Source of the DNA: DATBGO01 sp963785765
Lineage (GTDB): Bacteria > Actinomycetota > Actinomycetes > Streptosporangiales > Streptosporangiaceae
Reading direction: 5' to 3'
Assembly (NCBI GenBank): GCA_963785765.1
Contig: CAWAWM010000003.1
Span: 124,001 to 188,000 of the forward strand
DNA: 64,000 nucleotides
Shown here piece by piece: positions 59,750 to 64,000 of the stretch. The translations under genes were made by a program, and so were the position numbers. Position 1 is the first letter of the stretch. Every line of letters starts with the position of its first letter. Below the pieces are notes generated by a model. That model did no database searches and was not told the DNA's origin. It was given only the letters and a program-made list of their open reading frames with translations.

Positions 59750-60484
59750 TCAGCTAGCCGACACCGGCGATGTCAGCTGGTCGATGGCGGCTACCACCGC
59801 GGTGACGTCGCACAGGTCGTCGATGACTACATCCGCTCCGGCCGCCCGCAGCTCGCTGGCGGTCGTCCGGCCGCTGGCGATCGCCACGCAGTGAGCGCCT
59901 CCGATGCTGGCTGCCTCGACGTCCCGGGTCGAATCGGCCAGGTACACGGTGGAGCCGGGGCCGAACGCAGCTCCGTACTTGGCCGCCGCGCGGCTGCGGG
60001 TCTCCAGCAACTGGGCTCCCTTGAGGTAGATCTCGGACCCGTATCCGCCGATCTCGAGATCGAGGAACTCCTCGAGGCCGAAGGCGTGCAGTTTCGCGAC
60101 CGCGTTGGGCCTGATCGAGCCGGTCAGCACGGTCTGGACCACGCCGGGCAGCTCGGCCGTGGCCGCCACCGCCTCCCGGGCGCCTGGCAGCAGCCGTCCT
60201 TGCTCGGTAAGCAGCTGGCGCCGGGCCGCGAATGCATCAGCAAGCTCGGTGATGTAGGACGCCAGCAGCTCCTGGCCGCCCGCCTCGGCTGGCCCGGACG
60301 CGGCCTGATTGAAGGCCAGCGCCTCAAAAAAGATCTCAGAGTCGGTCTGGCCCGCGATCTGCGGCAGCGCCACCAGCGGACGGCCGGTCACCCGGCGGAA
60401 GGCGTCCGCGTAGGCATCCCTGGACACTCGGACCACGTCGACCAGGGTCAGATCGATGTTCCACAAGACCAGGCGGTAAGTCAT
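59750..60484 (-). CDS. HAD-superfamily hydrolase-like protein with altered nucleophile
   Basis: 244 aa. Cap-containing HAD fold: motif I WNIDLTLVD, motif II VLTGS, motif III region LKGAQLLE, motif IV YLADSTRDVEAA. In motif I the first Asp, the catalytic nucleophile, is Asn (N9); the general acid D11 remains. It could be a pseudophosphatase, or the Asn could be a mutation or error. Stop is TAG/TGA at 59750; start ATG 60484. Confidence 0.8.
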   Translation of the reverse strand: MTYRLVLWNIDLTLVDVVRVSRDAYADAFRRVTGRPLVALPQIAGQTDSEIFFEALAFNQAASGPAEAGGQELLASYITELADAFAARRQLLTEQGRLLPGAREAVAATAELPGVVQTVLTGSIRPNAVAKLHAFGLEEFLDLEIGGYGSEIYLKGAQLLETRSRAAAKYGAAFGPGSTVYLADSTRDVEAASIGGAHCVAIASGRTTASELRAAGADVVIDDLCDVTAVVAAIDQLTSPVSAS

Positions 60485-60556
60485 TGCCCTCCAGTGCCAT
60501 CACGCCAATGCATACTCCATCACGCCAGTGCCATCACGCCGGTAGCTGGCCTGGTG

Positions 60557-62185
60557 CTAGCCCATGTGTGGGTAGCGGAAGTCGACCGGCGGGACGAACA
60601 GCTCCTTGATGGTGCGCGCGTTGACCCAGCGGATCAGGTTGAAGATGGAACCCGCCTTGTCGTTGGTGCCGCTCGCCCTGGCTCCGCCGAACGGCTGCTG
60701 GCCGACCACGGCACCGGTCGGCTTGTCGTTAATGTAGAAGTTGCCTGCCGAGAAACGCAGCGCCTCGGTGGCATCGGCGATGGCGGCCCGGTCCTGCGCG
60801 ACGATCGAGCCGGTCAGCGCGTACGGCGAGGCATCCGCCGCCTGTGCCACCACGCCGGCGTAGTCGGCATCGTCGAAGATGTGGACCGACAGGATCGGGC
60901 CGAAGTACTCGGTGGTGAAGATCTCGTCGGTTGGATCGGTGCCCGCCAGCACGGTCGGCTGCACGAACCAGCCATCAGCATCATTGGTCTCGCCGCCGGC
61001 CAGCACCCGGATCGACGGCCTGGTCCTGGCCCGGTCCAGCGCGTCGGTCAGGTCGGCGAAGGACTTGCCGTCGATCACGGCGCCCATGAACAGCGAGAGA
61101 TCAGCCCCAAGATCGCCCATCGTCAGCGAATTGACGGCCGAAACGAAATCGTCCCCCATCCGGTCCCACACCGACCGCGGGATATAGGCACGGGACGCGG
61201 CGGAGCACTTCTGCCCTTGGTACTCGAACGCCCCCCTGATCAGCGCGGTCGTCAGCACCTCGGGGTCAGCTGACGAGTGCGCGATGACGAAGTCCTTGCC
61301 GCCGGTCTCGCCGACCAGCCGCGGGTAGCCGCGGTAGCCGGAGATGTTCTCGCCGACCGTGCGCCACATGTGGTGGAAGGTGCCGGTCGAGCCAGTGAAG
61401 TGGATGCCAGCCAGCTCCGGATTGGGCAGGGCGACCCTGGACACCGGCTGGCCGCTGCCGGTGACCATGTTGATCACGCCGGGTGGCAGGCCGGCTGCTT
61501 CGAGCACCCGCATCGTGTAGTGCGCGGCCAGCTGCTGGGTATGCGAGGGCTTCCAGACCACGACGTTGCCCATCAGCGCGGGCGCGGTCGGCAGGTTGCC
61601 CGCGATCGCGGTGAAGTTGAACGGGGTGATGGCCAGCACGAAGCCCTCGAGCGGCCGGTACTCGAGCCGGTTCCAGCAGCCTGGCGAGGAGAACGGCTGC
61701 TCAGCGAGCAGGCGGCGGCCGTAATGCACGTTGAACCGCCAGAAGTCGATCAGCTCGGCGGCCGAGTCGATCTCCGCCTGCTGCACCGACTTTGACTGTC
61801 CGAGCATGGTCGCGGCGTTGAGGGTGAACCGCCAGGGACCCGAGAGCAGATCCGCGGCTCGCAGGAAGATAGCGGCCCGGTCGTCGTAGGACAGCTCCCG
61901 CCAGCCTGGCGCGGCCTGCCTGGCCGCATCGATGGCGGCCGCGACGTCCTCGTCCGACACGCTCGCGAACTGACCGAGGACGTGCCGGTGGTTGTGCGGC
62001 TGGACGACGTCCTTGCGCTCGCCGCTGCCCATCCGTTGCTGACCGCCGATCGTCATGGTCAGCTCGGCGCGCTCACCGGCCAGTTCCTTGATCTTGCTCT
62101 CCAGCGCGGCCCGGTCCGGGCTGCCCGGCGCATAGCTCCTGATCGGCTCGTTCGCCGGGACAGGAACGTTGGTGACAGCATCCAT
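60557..62185 (-). CDS. pruA: L-glutamate gamma-semialdehyde (1-pyrroline-5-carboxylate) dehydrogenase
   Basis: 542 aa. Aldehyde dehydrogenase superfamily, P5CDH group (short form): LVGETGGKDFVIAHSSAD (Glu293), FEYQGQKCSAASRAYIP (Cys327), NFYINDKPTGAVVGQQPFGG and SGTNDKAGSIFNLIRWVNAR. Oxidises glutamate semialdehyde to glutamate, which NAD-GDH next door can deaminate. Proline dehydrogenase is not in the window. Confidence 0.96.
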   Translation of the reverse strand: MDAVTNVPVPANEPIRSYAPGSPDRAALESKIKELAGERAELTMTIGGQQRMGSGERKDVVQPHNHRHVLGQFASVSDEDVAAAIDAARQAAPGWRELSYDDRAAIFLRAADLLSGPWRFTLNAATMLGQSKSVQQAEIDSAAELIDFWRFNVHYGRRLLAEQPFSSPGCWNRLEYRPLEGFVLAITPFNFTAIAGNLPTAPALMGNVVVWKPSHTQQLAAHYTMRVLEAAGLPPGVINMVTGSGQPVSRVALPNPELAGIHFTGSTGTFHHMWRTVGENISGYRGYPRLVGETGGKDFVIAHSSADPEVLTTALIRGAFEYQGQKCSAASRAYIPRSVWDRMGDDFVSAVNSLTMGDLGADLSLFMGAVIDGKSFADLTDALDRARTRPSIRVLAGGETNDADGWFVQPTVLAGTDPTDEIFTTEYFGPILSVHIFDDADYAGVVAQAADASPYALTGSIVAQDRAAIADATEALRFSAGNFYINDKPTGAVVGQQPFGGARASGTNDKAGSIFNLIRWVNARTIKELFVPPVDFRYPHMG

Positions 62186-62275
62186 CGCAAATCTCCCTGC
62201 GCTACCTGGCTTGAACGGCGGTCAACCCATCGTCGCATGAGTCGCGGATGGTCGGTTCATCCGGCTGTCGGCCAG

Positions 62276-62773
62276 CTAGGGATACCCCTGACGGCGGAGT
62301 TCCTGGGTCGCGTACCACATCAGCTCGTTTCCCTCGGCACTGTCGACCGCGAATTGAGCGTCGTCGTCGCCCGTGTCAGCGGCGGGCAGTGCCTCGACCG
62401 CAGCCCGGATATCCGCCGTGGCGACGGGATCGTCGATATGCCCGGAAACCACCGCGCTGACCGGGACGACGATGCCGATCTTGACCAGCGATGGCTCGTC
62501 GAAGCCGCCGACCTCGGCGACAAACTTGTCGGCCACGTCCGCAGCGATCACCACCCGGCGCGGCGGCGCCTCAGGATCGGCCCGGAGCAGCCGGAGCGAG
62601 TCCTTGGCCGCCTGCGTCATGGCGGCGTACTCGAGTTCCTCGAGATCCCCGCTTGAGTACCACTCACGCAACGCGGCTGTGACCGCGTAGCCACGCACCG
62701 GAGCCGGGCCGATCTGGCCGTCGTGGAACAGCGCGGCCATCGTTGACAGCGTGGCGGGCAGGTAGACGCGCAT
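62276..62773 (-). CDS. DUF6912-family protein
   Basis: 165 aa from ATG 62773; the longer frame to 62854 starts in non-homologous sequence. Matches the actinobacterial DUF6912 pattern: MRVYLPATLSTMAALFHDG, AVTAALREWYSSGDLEELEY, AMTQAAKDSLRLLRADPEAP, RRVVIAADVADKFV. Function unknown; usually next to HAD-family and prolyl-metabolism genes. Confidence 0.8.
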   Translation of the reverse strand: MRVYLPATLSTMAALFHDGQIGPAPVRGYAVTAALREWYSSGDLEELEYAAMTQAAKDSLRLLRADPEAPPRRVVIAADVADKFVAEVGGFDEPSLVKIGIVVPVSAVVSGHIDDPVATADIRAAVEALPAADTGDDDAQFAVDSAEGNELMWYATQELRRQGYP

Positions 62774-62804
62774 GGCTCGGCTCCCCAGCGACGGGCGAGA
62801 GTGA

Positions 62805-63341
62805 TCACGAGTGTGCCAGTCCTGGCGGCGCGCGGCCGGGTAATCGCCTACCACAGCCCGGATCTGCCACCTCTAACCGCTCAGGCACTCGCTGGCCGTT
62901 GGCCGTTCGCGGTCGCCCCGGCGCCTGGCTGAGCGCGTCGATCACGCTGGCCACGGCCGCGTCCAACGACTCGTGTTCCCACACCCGTACGACCGCCCAG
63001 CCCGCCGCCGCGAGCGCCGCATCAGCGAGCCTGTCCCGCTCGGCGTTCCTGCGTAGCTTGGGTTCCCAGTACCAGACGTTGACGGCCGGCCGGGAGCCGT
63101 GCTGAGGGCAGCCATGCCAGAAGCAGCCGTCGACGAAGACCGCGACCTTGCGGGCCGTGAACGCGATGTCCGGCCGCACCCTCGCCCCGCCCGCCAGATC
63201 AAGCCGGTAGTCCTTGCGGTAGCGGTAGCCCTGGCCGTGCAGCGCACGCCGCAGCGCCAGTTCAGGCTTGGTGTCTTTGCGGCGGTTGGCGCGCATGTTG
63301 GCTGAGCGTCCGACGCTGGAGGACCGTGGATAGTCGGCCAC
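62805..63341 (-). CDS. vsr: Very-short-patch-repair (Vsr)-like endonuclease
   Basis: 178 aa from GTG 63341. Vsr motifs: SANMRANRRKDTKPELALRR, GGARVRPDIAFTARKVAVFV and VDGCFWHGCPQHG (active-site Asp, His and zinc-binding Cys), NAERDRLADAALAAAGWAVVR, EHES. Nicks T:G mismatches next to 5-methylcytosine sites. No Dcm-type methylase is in the window. GTG 63341 is chosen because everything upstream is repeat. Confidence 0.88.
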   Translation of the reverse strand: MADYPRSSSVGRSANMRANRRKDTKPELALRRALHGQGYRYRKDYRLDLAGGARVRPDIAFTARKVAVFVDGCFWHGCPQHGSRPAVNVWYWEPKLRRNAERDRLADAALAAAGWAVVRVWEHESLDAAVASVIDALSQAPGRPRTANGQRVPERLEVADPGCGRRLPGRAPPGLAHS

Positions 63342-63361
63342 AGCGGCAAGGGTAGGGCAAT

Positions 63362-63472
63362 CCCCGGCCCCGCACACCCGGGCCCCGCACACCCGGGCCC
63401 GCACACCCAGGCCCCGCACACGCGGGCCCCGCACACCCGGGCCCCGCACACCCGGGCCCGCGCACCCGGTCA
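63362..63472. repeat. 15-bp tandem repeat upstream of vsr
   Basis: Seven to eight copies of CCGGGCCCCGCACAC with several 14-bp or 13-bp variants, between the HAD gene stop and the vsr start. It produces a misleading N-terminal extension (GVRGPG repeats) if the vsr frame is followed upstream. Confidence 0.85.
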
Positions 63473-63476
63473 CTGG

Positions 63477-64000
63477 TCAGGCCAGCTGGATCCCCAGCAG
63501 CTCGCCGAGCCGCTCGGCAGTCCGGCTCGGCTCGCGATGATGCACACCCACCAGGCCGACCGCCTCGGCCGCCAGCACATTGGCTTCGATGTCGTCGATG
63601 AACACGCATTCCTCGGGCTCCAGACCGAGCAACGCGGCAGCGTGCCTGAAGATCTCCTCCTCGGGCTTGCGCATGCCAACCTCGGATGAGATCACGACGA
63701 CGTCAAACATCTCAGGGAACAGATCGCGGGGATAGCCGGTGCCGCCCCAGGAGTTCGAAAGCAGAGCCGTGCGCACCCCGGCCTTGCGCAGCGCGCGCAT
63801 CAGCTCCCGCATCGCCGATTCCATGATCGATCCGGCGAACATCCTGTTCAGCAGTCCGGTTGCGACTACGGGCTGCCCGTCGAACCGGACCAGCCGGTCC
63901 GCGAGCAGTCGCTCAAACTCCTCGTGCTCGCACTCGCCACGCTCCAGCGCGTGCACCGGGCTGGTATCACCGACCTCGCCATAGGCCTGCTTCAGCCACG
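63477..64000 (-). CDS. HAD-IA family hydrolase, 5' truncated by the window
   Basis: C-terminal ~174 residues: VHALERGECEHEEFERLLAD, TALLSNSWGG (motif II), RKPEEEIFRHAAALL (motif III, Lys) and CVFIDDIEANVLAAEAVGL (motif IV). The open frame continues upstream to the window edge (WLKQAYGEVGDTSP), so motif I and start lie outside. Substrate unknown; the group contains epoxide-hydrolase N-terminal-like phosphatases. Confidence 0.85.
   Translation of the reverse strand, partial: WLKQAYGEVGDTSPVHALERGECEHEEFERLLADRLVRFDGQPVVATGLLNRMFAGSIMESAMRELMRALRKAGVRTALLSNSWGGTGYPRDLFPEMFDVVVISSEVGMRKPEEEIFRHAAALLGLEPEECVFIDDIEANVLAAEAVGLVGVHHREPSRTAERLGELLGIQLA

Noticed and set aside
59660..61273. 537-aa plus-strand ORF opposite HAD and pruA
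   Set aside because: Runs across two clear minus-strand genes and has shadow-type composition.
63342..63473. N-terminal GVRGPG extension of the Vsr-like protein
   Set aside because: It is translated tandem repeat DNA; the Vsr homology begins after GTG 63341.

Overview
This 64 kb window is high-GC chromosomal DNA. GC-rich codons, many GTG starts and 4-bp ATGA/GTGA overlaps, an ECF42/DGPF pair, a 1,734-aa NAD-glutamate dehydrogenase, FtsEX next to SmpB and tmRNA, and DUF6912/Vsr-type genes point to a soil actinobacterium, probably Streptosporangiales-like. Genus is not resolvable from the sequence alone. No rRNA, tRNA, CRISPR array, transposase, integrase or prophage was seen.

Layout. 1-2.3 kb: end of an unknown gene, then a VOC / ArsR / AHSA1-type SRPBCC / YciI group behind a promoter covered by two palindromes. 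2.3-4.2 kb: a frameshifted, repeat-expanded purple acid phosphatase. 4.2-15.4 kb: a class III aminotransferase, a polyamine-type ABC importer, a TetR regulator, a PYROXD2-like FAD oxidoreductase and an ADP-forming acyl-CoA synthetase. 15.5-22.5 kb: L,D-transpeptidase, S9 peptidase and a large secreted Cys-containing repeat protein (frameshifted). 22.6-28.6 kb: cupin, DAO-type oxidoreductase, acyl-CoA dehydrogenase, a PRC/DUF2382 stress protein, glutathione peroxidase and a Rieske oxygenase. 28.7-37.7 kb: membrane proteins, an arginase-family/MarR divergent pair and a second polyamine-type ABC operon. 37.8-38.7 kb: a rearranged MarR/SDR scar. 38.8-43.7 kb: DinB, methyltransferase, cupin, thioesterase, and DGPF + ECF42 sigma. 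43.8-51 kb: the conserved block ssrA, PBP-like protein, smpB, ftsX, ftsE, a zinc-ribbon microprotein, a DUF3558-like lipoprotein and prfB. 51-64 kb: amino-acid catabolism (NAD-GDH, tryptophan 2,3-dioxygenase, acetoacetyl-CoA synthetase, P5C dehydrogenase), two HAD proteins, DUF6912 and a Vsr-like endonuclease.

The strongest unifying signal is a 16-bp palindrome, GACTGAA-NN-TTCAGTC, found upstream of the aminotransferase, the ABC importer, the TetR/FAD-oxidoreductase divergent promoter, the DAO-oxidoreductase/acyl-CoA-dehydrogenase divergent promoter, and on the Rieske oxygenase start. Three sites share one promoter design (TTGnCn, 17 bp, TAGACT). These scattered genes therefore look like one TetR-controlled catabolic regulon for an imported amine, betaine or amino-acid-like compound whose identity is unknown.

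A second theme is an unusual density of short tandem repeats. Inside genes the units are mostly 15, 18 or 30 bp (in frame). Between genes, often right after stop codons, they are 12-19 bp. At least five genes carry single-base frameshifts, which is compatible with either sequencing error or decay. Three genes show direct duplications of the start-codon region. Several conserved proteins have altered active-site motifs: a PBP lacking all three catalytic motifs, RF2 with SKY instead of SPF, and a HAD protein with Asn at the nucleophile position.
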